Shown in pieces: positions 46,196-56,735 of a DNA stretch of 64,000 nucleotides. Origin of the DNA: Zizania palustris. Taxonomy: Eukaryota > Streptophyta > Magnoliopsida > Poales > Poaceae. A program made the translations under genes and the position numbers. The DNA lies in contig JAAALK010000080.1 of NCBI GenBank assembly GCA_019279435.1, positions 31,030,778 through 31,094,777 of the forward strand, read 5' to 3'. The notes under the pieces were generated by a model. The model searched no databases. It had not been told where the DNA came from and saw only the letters and a program-made list of their open reading frames with translations. How positions within the stretch are numbered: position 1 is the first letter of the stretch; each line of letters opens with the position of its first letter.

Positions 46196-49100
46196 ATGGC
46201 CGACCACCAGAACACCGGCTCCAACAACGGAGCAGGAGGAAGCCGTGATGCGCCCGAGGGTGTTGTACCCAACTGGGGTGCAACGGGCCCGCGTCAGTCT
46301 GGGTCGCCCTCCGCCAACCACCCCACCTTGGCGGAGATGATGGCGAATCAGAACAAACTGATCACCGCCCTCCTCAACCAAATGCAGAACCAACAGGCTC
46401 AGTTGGACCGTCTGCAGAACGAGGAACCCGCCCCTTGCGCACCAGCACCCGCGCCCACTCCACAACTCTCGGAGTTTCTGCGCGTACGCCCGCCCATTTT
46501 CTCAAGCACCACCAACCCGACGGAGGCCGGAGATTGGCTTCGCACCATCGGAAAGAAGCTCGACCTCCTTCCCTGCACTGACCGGGAGCGAGTAGCCTTC
46601 GCCACTCACCAGCTTCAGGGTCCCGCCGCTGAATGGTGGGACAACTATCATGAGTCCCAGCCAGAGGACCACGTGGTGACTTGGGCGGAGTTCACCATCG
46701 CCTTTCGTGCCGCCCACGTCCCCGCCGGTGTCATCGCGGTGAAACAACAGGAGTTCCGCGACCTGCAACAAGGCAACCGGACCGTCATGGAGTACCTCCA
46801 TGAGTTCAACCGCCTCGCCCGCTACGCACCGGAGGAAGTGCGCACCGACGCCCTCCGCCAAGCCAAGTTCCTCCGGGGACTTAAGGATGAGCTGTCCATC
46901 CAGCTCGTCGCCACCGACTACGCCGACTTCCAACGGCTAGTCAACAAAGCGCTCATCCAAGAGACTGAGCAAAACAAGCTGGACCTCAAGAAGAGGAAGA
47001 TGACCGCCTTCAAGCATCAACGGGCGAACTCGCAGAGGCCCCGCTTCGTCCCTCCGCCACCAGCGCCCGCCTACCATCCTCGGCCCGCCTACAGGCCACC
47101 TCACGCCGCCGGTGGATCCAACGCCGGGCATCCTCGCCCCGCTCCACCAGCTTTGGCCGCTCAGCCGACGCCAGCCGCCAAGGCTCCGATCTTGAAGGAT
47201 CGCCAAGGGAGGCCGGTCGTCTGCTTCAACTACCGCAAGGAAGGGCACTATTCGCACCAGTGTCCCCACCCCAAGCAGACTCAAGGCGCGGCACCCAACC
47301 AGGCAGTTCGCGCCCGCGTCAACCACATTAGCGCAGAGGAAGCTCAGGAGGCTCCTGAAGTCGTGCTCGGTACGTTTACTGTGAATTCCGTACCGGTCGT
47401 AATATTATTTGACTCTGGAGCAACACACTCCTTCGTCTCGGAAGATTTTGTGAAAACAAACGAACTGGACGTGCTCCCTCTACCCATTCCCATGGTGATT
47501 GCCACTCCCGGCAATAGGACCTTAGCCCGCTTATACAGCCCTAAGGTTCAAATTGACATCCAAGGAGCACTGTTTTGGGCCGAGCCAGTCCTCATCCAAT
47601 GCACCAGACTCGACCTTATACTAGGGATGGATTGGTTGATGAAGCACAAGGGAGTGATCGACTGTGCCAACAAGTCCGTCACAGTGACCAACCCTGAAGG
47701 CGCAGCCGTCACCTTTCGAATGACCAGTCGCAAACCACTCGGAGAATCCCTTCGCTCGATAGCTCTTGAAGAGGTACCCATAGTCAAGGAGTTTGCGGAC
47801 GTCTTCCCTGAAGACCTACCCGGAATGCCTCCCAAGTGGGACATCGAATTCAGAATCGAACTTGTCCCCGGGACCACTCCAATCTCCAAGCGCCCGTACC
47901 GGATGGCCGCTAATGAACTAGCTGAAGTCAAAAGCAACATCGAAGACCTAGAGCAAAAAGGGTATATTCGACCGAGTACCTCACCCTGGGGTGCACCGGT
48001 TATATTTGCCATGAAGAAGGACAAGACCAAGAGGATGTGCGTGGACTATAGAGCCTTGAACGACGTAACCATCAAGAACAAGTACCCATTGCCTCGGATC
48101 GACGACCTGTTCGATCAGTTGAAAGGATCCTCGGTATTTTCCAAGATTGACCTCAGGTCAGGTTATCACCAATTGAGGATTAGGGAAGAAGACATACCCA
48201 AGACTGCCTTCACCTCCCGCTATGGACTCTATGAGTACACCGTGATGTCGTTCGGACTCACGAATGCCCCGGTCTTTTTCATGAACATGATGAACAATGT
48301 ATTCATGGAGTTCTTGGACAAGTTCATCGTGGTATTCATCGACGATATCCTTGTTTACTCCAAGACCAAGGAAGAACACGAGACTCACCTCCGTCTGACC
48401 CTCGGAAAGCTAAGGGAGCAGCAACTGTACGCCAAATACAGCAAATGCGAATTTTGGTCGTCTGAGGTGAAGTTCCTCGGTCATGTTATATCTGCCGGAG
48501 GAATAGCAGTGGACCCAACCACCGTTGAAGCGGTAACCAACTGGCTGCAGCCCACGACCGTGACCGAGATCCGGAGTTTTCTCGGATTGGCCGGATACTA
48601 CCGCCGGTTCATCGAGAATTTTTCCAAGATCGCAAAACCTATGACCAGACTTTTGCAGAAGGAAGTGAAGTTTGAATGGACCCCCGACTGTGAAGAAAGC
48701 TTCCAGACCCTCAAGAAGAAGCTAGTATCAGCTCCTATTCTGACTCTGCCAGACATCCGGAAAGACTTCCACGTCTACTGTGATGCCTCTCGTCAAGGAT
48801 TGGGATGCGTCCTAATGCAAGAAGGGAAGGTGATATCCTACGCCTCCCGGCAACTGAGACCGCATGAGCTGAACTACCCCACCCACGACCTAGAACTAGC
48901 AGCCGTGGTTCATGCCTTGAAGATATGGAGACATTACCTTGTGGGGAATCGGTGTGAGGTCTTCACCGACCACAAGAGCCTCAAGTACATATTCACCCAA
49001 CCAGATCTGAACCTCAGGCAAAGGAGATGGTTGGAACTGATCAAGGATTATGACTTGGGCATCCATTATCATCCAGGCAAGGCCAATGTGGTGGCAGACG

Positions 49101-50662
49101 CCCTCAGTCGAAAAGGGTACTGCAATGCCATCATGATTCAAGACCAAGCTCCTTTGTTGTATAAGGAGATGGAAAGGCTAAATCTAGGGATCACCACCCG
49201 AGCGTACCTCGCTGCCTTGGAGTCTCGGCCCGTCTTAATAGACCAGATCCGAGAAAAGCAGAAGGAAGACCCGGACATCTTGGAGATCCAGCAAAACATG
49301 AGGAAGGGTAAAGCCCCCGGATTTTCCGAGGACGAGCATGGTACCATCTGGTTCGGAAACCGGATCTGCGTACCCGACAAACCTGAATTGAAGACCCTCA
49401 TCCTTCAAGAAGCCCACGATACTCTATACTCCATCCATCTCGGGAGTACAAAGATGTATCAAGACCTGAGGGAAAAATATTGGTGGGTCAGCATGAAGAG
49501 AGAAATAGCTGAGTATGTGGCCAAGTGCGACACATGCCGGCGAGTCAAGGCAGAGCATCAGAGGCCTGCCGGACTTCTTCAACCTCTCAAGGTCCCTGAA
49601 TGGAAGTGGGAAGAGATAGGAATGGACTTCATCACGGGACTGCCCAGGACCCAAGCTGGTCATGATTCTATTTGGGTGATCATCGACCGACTCACCAAGG
49701 TAGCCCACTTCGTTCCGGTCAAAACAACTTACACCGTCGCCAAGTTGGCTGAATTGTATATGACCCGGATCGTGTGCCTTCACGGAGTTCCTAAAAAGAT
49801 TGTATCTGACCGTGGGAGTCAGTTTACCTCCAAATTTTGGAAGAACCTTCAAGAGGAACTCGGCACCCGGCTGAACTTTAGCACCGCCTATCATCCACAG
49901 ACCGACGGTCAGACCGAAAGGGTCAACCAGATATTGGAAGATATGCTTAGAGCCTGCGCTCTAGACTTTGGCGGAATGTGGGACAAGAACTTACCATATG
50001 CAGAGTTCTCCTACAACAACAGCTATCAAGCCAACCTGCAAATGTCCCCGTTCGAAGCACTCTATGGACGTAAGTGCAGAACACCGTTGCTCTGGGATCA
50101 AACCGGAGAGTCGCAACTATTTGGGACTGATCTATTAAGAGAAGCTGAAGAGAAGGTTAATATCATAAGAGACCGATTGAAGGCAGCCCAATCCAGGCAA
50201 AAGAGCTATGCCGACAACCGTCGAAGAGACCTAGCCTTTGAGGAGGGCGATTACGTCTATCTCCGAGTCACTCCCCTCCGTGGCACTCAAAGGTTCAACA
50301 TGAAAGGCAAACTAGCACCCCGCTACGTCGGACCTTTCCAGATCCTCCGACGGCAAGGAGAAGTGGCATATCAACTCGAACTGCCTCCATCCTTGGCAGG
50401 AGTTCACGATGTGTTCCACGTCTCTCAGCTGAAGAAGTGTCTCCGTGTACCCACCGAGCAAGCCGACCTTCAGCAGCTCAATGTCCAAGAAGACTTGACC
50501 TACATAGAGAAACCCATCAAGATCTTGGAAACCAAGGAGAGAGTAACCAGAAGTCGCGTTGTTCGCTTCTGCAAAGTCCAATGGAACAACCATCCCGTCG
50601 AAGAAGCCACTTGGGAAAAGGAAGACGAACTGAAAGCTCAATACCCCGAGTTATTCGAGTAG
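46196..50662 (+). CDS. gag-pol: Gag-pol polyprotein of gypsy B, 1488 aa, intact
   Basis: One uninterrupted frame encodes gag, protease, reverse transcriptase, RNase H and integrase in gypsy order. ATG 46196 (MADHQNTGSNNG) fits the start in A. Gag core: STTNPTEAGDWLRTIGKK to LNLKKRK-like region. Zinc knuckle C343-F-N-Y346-x4-H351-x4-C356 has Tyr in place of the second Cys. Protease active site is DSG (D406). The reverse transcriptase has FIDD (D716, D717), RNase H has YCDAS and integrase has D1144, D1205 and E1241 (D-35-E). The C-terminus (RVVRFCKVQW, HPVEEATWEKEDEL) is chromodomain-like, as in Tekay-type chromoviruses. Having gag and pol in one frame needs no frameshift. Relative to A, one visible change in the integrase zinc region is SIHLG for SIHPG. 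Confidence 0.93.
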   Translation: MADHQNTGSNNGAGGSRDAPEGVVPNWGATGPRQSGSPSANHPTLAEMMANQNKLITALLNQMQNQQAQLDRLQNEEPAPCAPAPAPTPQLSEFLRVRPPIFSSTTNPTEAGDWLRTIGKKLDLLPCTDRERVAFATHQLQGPAAEWWDNYHESQPEDHVVTWAEFTIAFRAAHVPAGVIAVKQQEFRDLQQGNRTVMEYLHEFNRLARYAPEEVRTDALRQAKFLRGLKDELSIQLVATDYADFQRLVNKALIQETEQNKLDLKKRKMTAFKHQRANSQRPRFVPPPPAPAYHPRPAYRPPHAAGGSNAGHPRPAPPALAAQPTPAAKAPILKDRQGRPVVCFNYRKEGHYSHQCPHPKQTQGAAPNQAVRARVNHISAEEAQEAPEVVLGTFTVNSVPVVILFDSGATHSFVSEDFVKTNELDVLPLPIPMVIATPGNRTLARLYSPKVQIDIQGALFWAEPVLIQCTRLDLILGMDWLMKHKGVIDCANKSVTVTNPEGAAVTFRMTSRKPLGESLRSIALEEVPIVKEFADVFPEDLPGMPPKWDIEFRIELVPGTTPISKRPYRMAANELAEVKSNIEDLEQKGYIRPSTSPWGAPVIFAMKKDKTKRMCVDYRALNDVTIKNKYPLPRIDDLFDQLKGSSVFSKIDLRSGYHQLRIREEDIPKTAFTSRYGLYEYTVMSFGLTNAPVFFMNMMNNVFMEFLDKFIVVFIDDILVYSKTKEEHETHLRLTLGKLREQQLYAKYSKCEFWSSEVKFLGHVISAGGIAVDPTTVEAVTNWLQPTTVTEIRSFLGLAGYYRRFIENFSKIAKPMTRLLQKEVKFEWTPDCEESFQTLKKKLVSAPILTLPDIRKDFHVYCDASRQGLGCVLMQEGKVISYASRQLRPHELNYPTHDLELAAVVHALKIWRHYLVGNRCEVFTDHKSLKYIFTQPDLNLRQRRWLELIKDYDLGIHYHPGKANVVADALSRKGYCNAIMIQDQAPLLYKEMERLNLGITTRAYLAALESRPVLIDQIREKQKEDPDILEIQQNMRKGKAPGFSEDEHGTIWFGNRICVPDKPELKTLILQEAHDTLYSIHLGSTKMYQDLREKYWWVSMKREIAEYVAKCDTCRRVKAEHQRPAGLLQPLKVPEWKWEEIGMDFITGLPRTQAGHDSIWVIIDRLTKVAHFVPVKTTYTVAKLAELYMTRIVCLHGVPKKIVSDRGSQFTSKFWKNLQEELGTRLNFSTAYHPQTDGQTERVNQILEDMLRACALDFGGMWDKNLPYAEFSYNNSYQANLQMSPFEALYGRKCRTPLLWDQTGESQLFGTDLLREAEEKVNIIRDRLKAAQSRQKSYADNRRRDLAFEEGDYVYLRVTPLRGTQRFNMKGKLAPRYVGPFQILRRQGEVAYQLELPPSLAGVHDVFHVSQLKKCLRVPTEQADLQQLNVQEDLTYIEKPIKILETKERVTRSRVVRFCKVQWNNHPVEEATWEKEDELKAQYPELFE

Positions 50663-50691
50663 CGTTCCAATCTCGAGGACGAGATTCTTGT

Positions 50692-50703
50692 AAGGGGGAT
50701 AGG
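50692..50703 (+). other. Polypurine tract, gypsy B
   Basis: AAGGGGGATAGG, two bases before the LTR-type sequence that starts at 50706. Confidence 0.88.
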
Positions 50704-50705
50704 TT

Positions 50706-53700
50706 TGTAACACCCCAAATTTTCAAAACAATAAAAATATTATTAAATTCAATTTCTTGGAATTATTATTTCAGAAAATACTTTTAATTCCCTTTTATAC
50801 CCTTTTGAACTACAACATAGAGTAGATGACCAAACTAGGAGGTGAAACTTTTTGTATATGATCCTAATTAAATATAATTTTGGGAATTTTTATAAATTTT
50901 TATCAACCTTGGGAAGTAACACCCCAAATTTTCAGAACAATAAAAATATTATTAAATTCAATTTCTTGGAATTTATATTTCTGAAAATACTTTTAATACT
51001 CTTTTATACCCTTTTGAACTACAACATGGAGTAGATGGCCAAACTAGGGGGTGGAACTTTTTGTATATGATCCTAAGACCAAAATATATTTTTGGGAATT
51101 TTTGTAAATTTTTGCCAACCTTGGAAGTAGCCCTAAGATTTTAATCTATTTCCTAGAATTATTTTTATTCAGAAAAGCTTTAAAACAGTAATGGGCCCCC
51201 TCCCTTCTTTCTCTCTCTCCTGGCCGGCCCAGCCCACTCACTCCCGCGCCCGCCTTCTGACCAGTGGAGCCCACCCGTCAGTGACCCCTCTCTCCTCTCT
51301 CACGCACACCCGACACCCCGACCCCACCTGTCGGCGCCAACCATTTCCCCCTCGCGCTCGAGCCCGGCCCCACCCGTCAGTCGCCACCCCACTCGCCCGC
51401 ACTCGCTGGCCAGTGGCCCCCGCCTGTCAGCTTCGTCATCAACCTCGCGCCGTCGCCCCCAAACTACGCCGGCCACCTTTACTCCCTCGGATCCGCCCCC
51501 GCCGGCCCCCTCACCCTAATCACTCGCCGGCAATGAATTCCCCTCAACGCGCCGACCGTTTTCCCCCTATTTACTCGGCCGATTCGCGTCCAGGTTCGAT
51601 GAACCGCGTTCAACCCGAGCTCGCCGGCGTCAAAGCGCAATTAACCTCGGCCACCGTCAATTGCGCCCCCCTGCCCCCGCCGGTACCTCTATTTAAGCCA
51701 TTGCCCTCCACCGCGTTCGGTTCACGCACCCATTCGCACTCAGACCGAGCCGAGCACCCACACTTCGCCTGTTAGCGCAATCCCCTTGTTTCGTCACCGG
51801 CCACCGTTCGCCGTCGCCTCAGACCACCTCCGTCCATGTCCTCGCCACCGTCGAGACCGCAAGGACGACCTCGACCTCGGCCGCCCCTTCGCCGACATCG
51901 AACTCCGCCGGAACGCCATCGCCGACGAGGAGCCCGAACAGCTTCGTCGTCTACCCTCGCCGCCGACCGCTTCCCGTCGTCCCCTCGCCTCGCACGTTTT
52001 AATCCTGGCCGTCCATTATAACTTACGCGCCCCGCCTCGCCTGCACGCGTTGGATCTGGATCCAACGGTCCAGATCGACCCGGTGCACGCGCACAGTGCG
52101 CGGGTTCACCGTGGGCCTGACTCACCGTGGACCCGAGAGGTTTTAAATTTGAAAATAAATTCCAGAAAAGGTTTAAAACTTGTAAAATTCATATCTGGCG
52201 CATTTGAACTCTAAAAATTGCCATTCCAATTTCAGAAAATTCATAATATTATTCTCTACATGTTTATGCAATAAAAACAGTAGGTTTACTTTGAATTTGT
52301 CATGTTTATTTAAATAAGTATTCAAATGCCCTTAGGATTAAAATATAAATTCAAATATTTAAACTTCAGAAAATTTATATTTATTTCCTTCTGTTTATGT
52401 ATTAGAACCACAGAGTTTTCTCTGAACCATTCATATTAAATTAACTAGAAAACTTAAGATGGGATTATTCACACTTAAGAACCCTTTTATGAAAAACAAT
52501 AATTCATTTTGATTCATTTTAAAGTATTTATGAAATAAATTTCAGAACCTTAACAACTAATTTTCTTTAAAATCAAACCAACTTAAACCCATATGCTTGT
52601 TGTGTGATTTTACGTTGTTTATATCGAATGTTGTATTTATTTTACTTTATTATTATTGAAAAGACTACGACGCCGTCGAGGAGCCAGAGTACTTCCCTGA
52701 AGTCCCTCCCTCTCCCTTTGCTGAACAAGGCAAGTCACCAAACCAATCTTTTGAGCATATTGAACCCATGATTGATTAAACTATCGCTAAAACACATAGG
52801 TTATATATGCATTAGTCAAATGAAACCCTTACAATATATTTATTTAGGATCCCCGACCTTGATGTGCAACCCAAGCCATGCTATCTCTAGCCTAAACTCC
52901 TTGTCACCATATGATCAATGATATTAGCTAGTGTCCAATGTATTGACACGATCACTATAGGATAAAAATGAGTCGTAGCAAAATGGTTCTATTATATGAT
53001 CCCCGTTACTTCTTATCCTTGGATTTCCGTTGGTGATGAGTTATGGTTGTGAGTGTATGCATGGTGGGTTCCGGGTGCAAGCTAGGGCATTGGTCGGTAG
53101 CACCCGGGGCACTATAAGGACCGGTCTGAGGGATCCGTTGCAATACACTTACGTACTAACCACAAGTCTAGTGGGTAAGTCCTAACTAAGGTATGGGTTG
53201 TTCCAAACCGAGGCCACCATTTGGAGATGGGTCAAGTTGCACCTGCGGGTGACTTGTACCAATGTGGCGCAAAAGGGGGTGCAACGTTAGCCGGGATGCG
53301 GCCCGGCGCGCCGGCGAAACCTAGAGCGGGTAGTTATCGCTTGGAACATTTCATGCTGAGGTTTTGGCACGAGTTCCCGTGCTATGGGTCATCTCGTTTG
53401 GGATGAGTGCGTGCCTTGTGGGTACAGTAGTACATCTCTGATCAGAGTCTTAAATCTTTTCGAAAAGCCGAGCCCACGGTCAAGGGCGGGTTGCGTGACA
53501 TCCCCCAGTTAGTTTACTTTGAATATGTATGTGCATGATGGATTGACATGTAAGGACTGTTGTGCGAGGAGGTAAAACGTACTCCTCGAGTTAGTTGATG
53601 TGGATGATGTTCATGTTTACTTTTCCGCATGATTAAAATGTGATTACACTAAATGCAATAACTGAAGCTGCATTTTTCCGCAATATTAGCCATTTCCCTT

Positions 53701-54031
53701 CCTTGTTTATTATCCTGCATTACTACTTGCATTTGCGGTGGCTTGTTGAGTACTTTTTGTACTCATACCCGTTGGACCCCACAGAGGATGCTTACTTTGA
53801 AGACGGTCTGGAGTAGCGACCCGGTCGAGAAGAAAGATCCTGAAGGAGATGTTCGTCATGCAGAATTTTAATTATCTTTATTACTGTTTTTACCAAAACT
53901 TTGATGTAATAAATATGGTCTGCGTACCATGGATGTTGTCGTATGTACGTTGTCGCATGATGAACCTCTTGTATTATTGTTTTTCTTCTGAAATTCAATA
54001 ATGTCTCGATTTGATAAATCAGGGCGCTACA
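50706..54031 (+). repeat. 3' LTR of gypsy B, chimeric and internally deleted
   Basis: 50706-50915 is the head of an A-type LTR (TTCAAAACAAT, CATAGAGTAGATGACC). At about 50916 it switches to a complete B-type LTR head (GTAACACCCC...TTCAGAACAAT, CATGGAGTAGATGGCC), with GTA shared at the junction. From there it matches the 5' LTR except for a 306-bp deletion between CCTCGCCTCGC (about 51993) and ACGTTTTAATCC, with CGC at both ends of the lost segment. It ends AGGGCGCTACA at 54031. Exon-like blocks remain at 52664-52729 and 53785-53816. Confidence 0.88.
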
Positions 54032-54252
54032 GTCTAGAGTAGCGACCCAGTCAAGGCATGAGACTGGAAGAAGACATTCATCTAGAGGATTTATTTTATT
54101 AGTTTATCTTTATTAACTCTTTTGTATTAATATGGTCTACGAACCATGATTGATTGGCGTATTGTACGCAGTCGTGTGATGAACATCTTGTATTTATTGA
54201 TTTTCTATGGAATTTCAATAAATTCCTGGTTTTATTAAATCGGGGCGTGACA
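54032..54252 (+). repeat. 5' LTR of gypsy C, second part
   Basis: This begins with the GTCTA target duplication of element B, then GAGTAGCGACCCAGTC, and continues to the end CGGGGCGTGACA. It matches 60077-60296. Confidence 0.9.
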
Positions 54253-54255
54253 AGA

Positions 54256-54267
54256 TGGTATCAGGGC
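54256..54267 (+). other. Primer-binding site, gypsy C, one mismatch
   Basis: TGGTATCAGGGC differs from the consensus by one A to G change; it lies three bases after the LTR. Confidence 0.85.
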
Positions 54268-54389
54268 CAACTTGACTGTAGGAAGCCAAACAGACTTGAC
54301 CCTAGGTCTTATATTAATCATATTTTCATACAAAACTACTTACCCTCTCATCTTCTGAAGTTTTCGCAAAAATTTCCTCTCTCTTGTAG

Positions 54390-55214
54390 ATGCCGGTCCA
54401 TACCATGAGTGGAACTCTCCGCGATGAGGCTGGATTTGTTCGCGAGCTTCGCCTGCTCGTCGACTTCCTCGGCTTCGTGCATGAGCCCGCGTTCCACTGA
54501 ATCTTTCCCGATGCGAACGAGAGCTACTGCGAGGTCACGGTCGTCATCCGCCCCTCCCCCACGCAGCCTCCATTCTACACCCATGGAGTCGGAGGACCTT
54601 CCTTCGTGGTGGCCAGTCAGCGCGCCGCTCTTCAGGCCCTCACTGAGCTCAGGTTGGTCTATGACCGCCAACTCCACGACACCGTCTACCGCTTCATGCC
54701 CATGCGCACACCGGGGAGTCACCGCAACATGTACATCAGCTCCCTCACCCAGCACAACTCCGCCATCGCCCGTACCATGAGATTGTTGGAGGCCATGGAC
54801 AATCTTCACACGGAGGCCGTCCTCGACGCAGATAGCCAACACGACACCATCGACTTCTACCGCCACTCATCGAAGAACCTGAACTGCGAGAACGCCGATC
54901 TTCGTTGCCAGGTTCAATAGAACCATCACCTGATCAGCGAGGTGGAGGAGTTGAGGCGTCAGAACGAGCTTCTACGCCAGGGCGCCATCGTCAGCACACA
55001 GCTTCGCCATCAGCTTAAGGAACTAAAGAAGGATCTCGAGGAGGTCGCCCCTCTTCCACCCCGCAAGCGGAAATTGCTCCGGATCCCTACAGCCAGGCCC
55101 AAGAAGAACTCCCGAAGTGTCCCTCCCATTGGGCCCTCCAGCTCCACCACCCCTGCACCGACCCTCTCCACCGAGCCTATGATCGAGTCGTCCCCCGAGC
55201 TTCCTTTGACGTAG
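54390..55214 (+). pseudogene. Accessory ORF1 of gypsy C, two stops
   Basis: The frame from ATG 54390 (MPVHTMSGTLRDE) to TAG 55212-55214 has 275 codons but contains TGA at codon 37 (54498-54500) and TAG at codon 177 (54918-54920; the matching codon in D is CAG). Domains match ORF1 of B and D: N-terminal FVRELRLLVDFLGF, then GGPSFVVASQRAALQALTEL, PGSHRNMYI, a coiled coil and a basic Pro/Ser tail. Confidence 0.8.
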
Positions 55215-55413
55215 ATTACAGTTGTTTGTTTCTTTTGATTGGTTTATTTGTAGTGCCGCTCATGTCGGAATATAAGACATGAGTGTAAACTTTAATAAGG
55301 GATTAAAATAAAAGATGTAAGCATCTAGGTAAAAATATTCATTTTGGGCAATAAAATCAATAATAGTTCCCCTTAAATATTGGCACCTTCTTTCTGAACC
55401 CTTCAACTTCAGG

Positions 55414-56662
55414 ATGGCCAACGACCAAGGATCTGAAGCCCCGCGCGACGGAAACACCTCGAGCAACTTGCCTCAGTGGGGAGCAACTGGCCAATGGCAG
55501 GCCCCCATTGCCAATCATCCCACACTAGCAGAGATGATGGCAAACCAAAACCAACTGATTGCCACGCTGCTTACTCAGATGCAACAACAACAAAACCAGA
55601 TGCAAGAGCAGCAGGCACAGTTGTTCCGTCTCCATCAACATCAGCCCGAGCCTCCTCTCCACCCCGTTGTCCATGCTCCGGCACTAGTATCTCAACTCTT
55701 AGAGTTTCTGCATGTCCGGCCCCCAACATTCTCCAGCACCACCAATCCGATGGAGGCAGGAGACTGGCTGAGGACCATCGGCAAGAAGCTGGACCTTCTT
55801 CCATGTTCCGAGCAGGAGCGAGTAGCATTTGCCGCTCACCAGCTCCAAGGACCCGCCGTGGAGTGGTGGAACAATTTCCGCGAGACTCAGCCTGAGGGCC
55901 ATGAAACTTCATGGGCTGAGTTCACCACCGCTTTCCGGGCCGCCCACATTCCGGATGGTGGGGTAGCCCAAAAGCAGCAGGAATTTCGGGACCTGCATCA
56001 AGGAAGCAGGACTGTCACAGAGTACCTGCACGAATTCAACCGGTTGGCCCGTTATGCACCGGAAGAAGTGCGCACGGACGCCACCCGCCAAGCTAAGTTT
56101 CTCCGGGGACTGAAGGACGAGCTCTCCCTTCAGTTGGTTTCCGAGGATTTCACCAATTTTCAGAAATTGGTGAACAAAGCTATTATCCAAGAGACCGAAC
56201 AAAACAAGGTGGACCAGAAGAAGCGAAGAATGATCGCCTACCGTCAGCGCGCACCAAGGGATGATGCAGAAGCCACGCCCGGTGATTCCGCCTCAAGCCC
56301 CAACCACTGTCGAGCCACGGACCAACCTGGGAGGGCCAAGCTCCGGCATCCCACCTCAAGCACCGCTAACCGGAAGAGCTCCCATGCAAGCTACCGGATA
56401 CAAGAGGGACAGGCATGGCAACCCAATTATATGCTTCCACTGCCGTCAAGAAGGCCACTTCTCCAACATGTGCCCCTACCCCAAGCAGGCATCATCCTCC
56501 GTTCCAAACCCGATGGGACGTACCCAAGTTCACCACATCTCCGCTCAAGAAAACCAAGGTACGACCGAAGACATTCCCAATTTAATCTCAACCAACCCAG
56601 TTCCGGAGATCACTTTGCCTATTTCTGATGTAACACCTTCTCCTAATCCGGAGCACCCGTAG
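55414..56662 (+). pseudogene. gag: Gag of gypsy C, frameshifted, no pol
   Basis: ATG 55414 opens gag (MANDQGSEAPRDGN, STTNPMEAGDWLRTIGKK, FRDLHQGSRTVTEYLHEFNR). A 4-nt insertion at 56248-56251, relative to D, shifts the frame after TAYRQ-like residues. The downstream frame carries a canonical knuckle CFHCRQEGHFSNMC (from 56432) and stops with TAG at 56660-56662, about 45 codons later. No protease motif follows; 60 bp later comes the polypurine tract. The original product was probably Gag only. Confidence 0.82.
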
Positions 56663-56721
56663 AACCCCGTCCCTTAGTCTTCCCGAGGTTCGCTTCAAAT
56701 CTCAAGGATGAGATTCTTTGT

Positions 56722-56733
56722 AAGGGGGATAGG
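56722..56733 (+). other. Polypurine tract, gypsy C
   Basis: AAGGGGGATAGG, two bases before the 3' LTR. Confidence 0.88.
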
Positions 56734-56735
56734 AT

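Larger units (their letters stand above)
41672..54031 (+). mobile_element. Gypsy element B, coding-competent, with chimeric 3' LTR
   Basis: B is inserted in the 5' LTR of C, with GTCTA on both sides (41667-41671 and 54032-54036). Its internal region is very close to that of A, but its LTRs are a different subfamily (TTCAGAACAAT head, CCCATCCGCC-poor centre). ORF1 and gag-pol are both open from start to stop. The 3' LTR begins with about 210 bp of A-type LTR before a B-type LTR and also lacks 306 bp present in the 5' LTR. The shared LTR parts differ at about 45 sites in 3.1 kb (about 1.4%). Confidence 0.93.
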
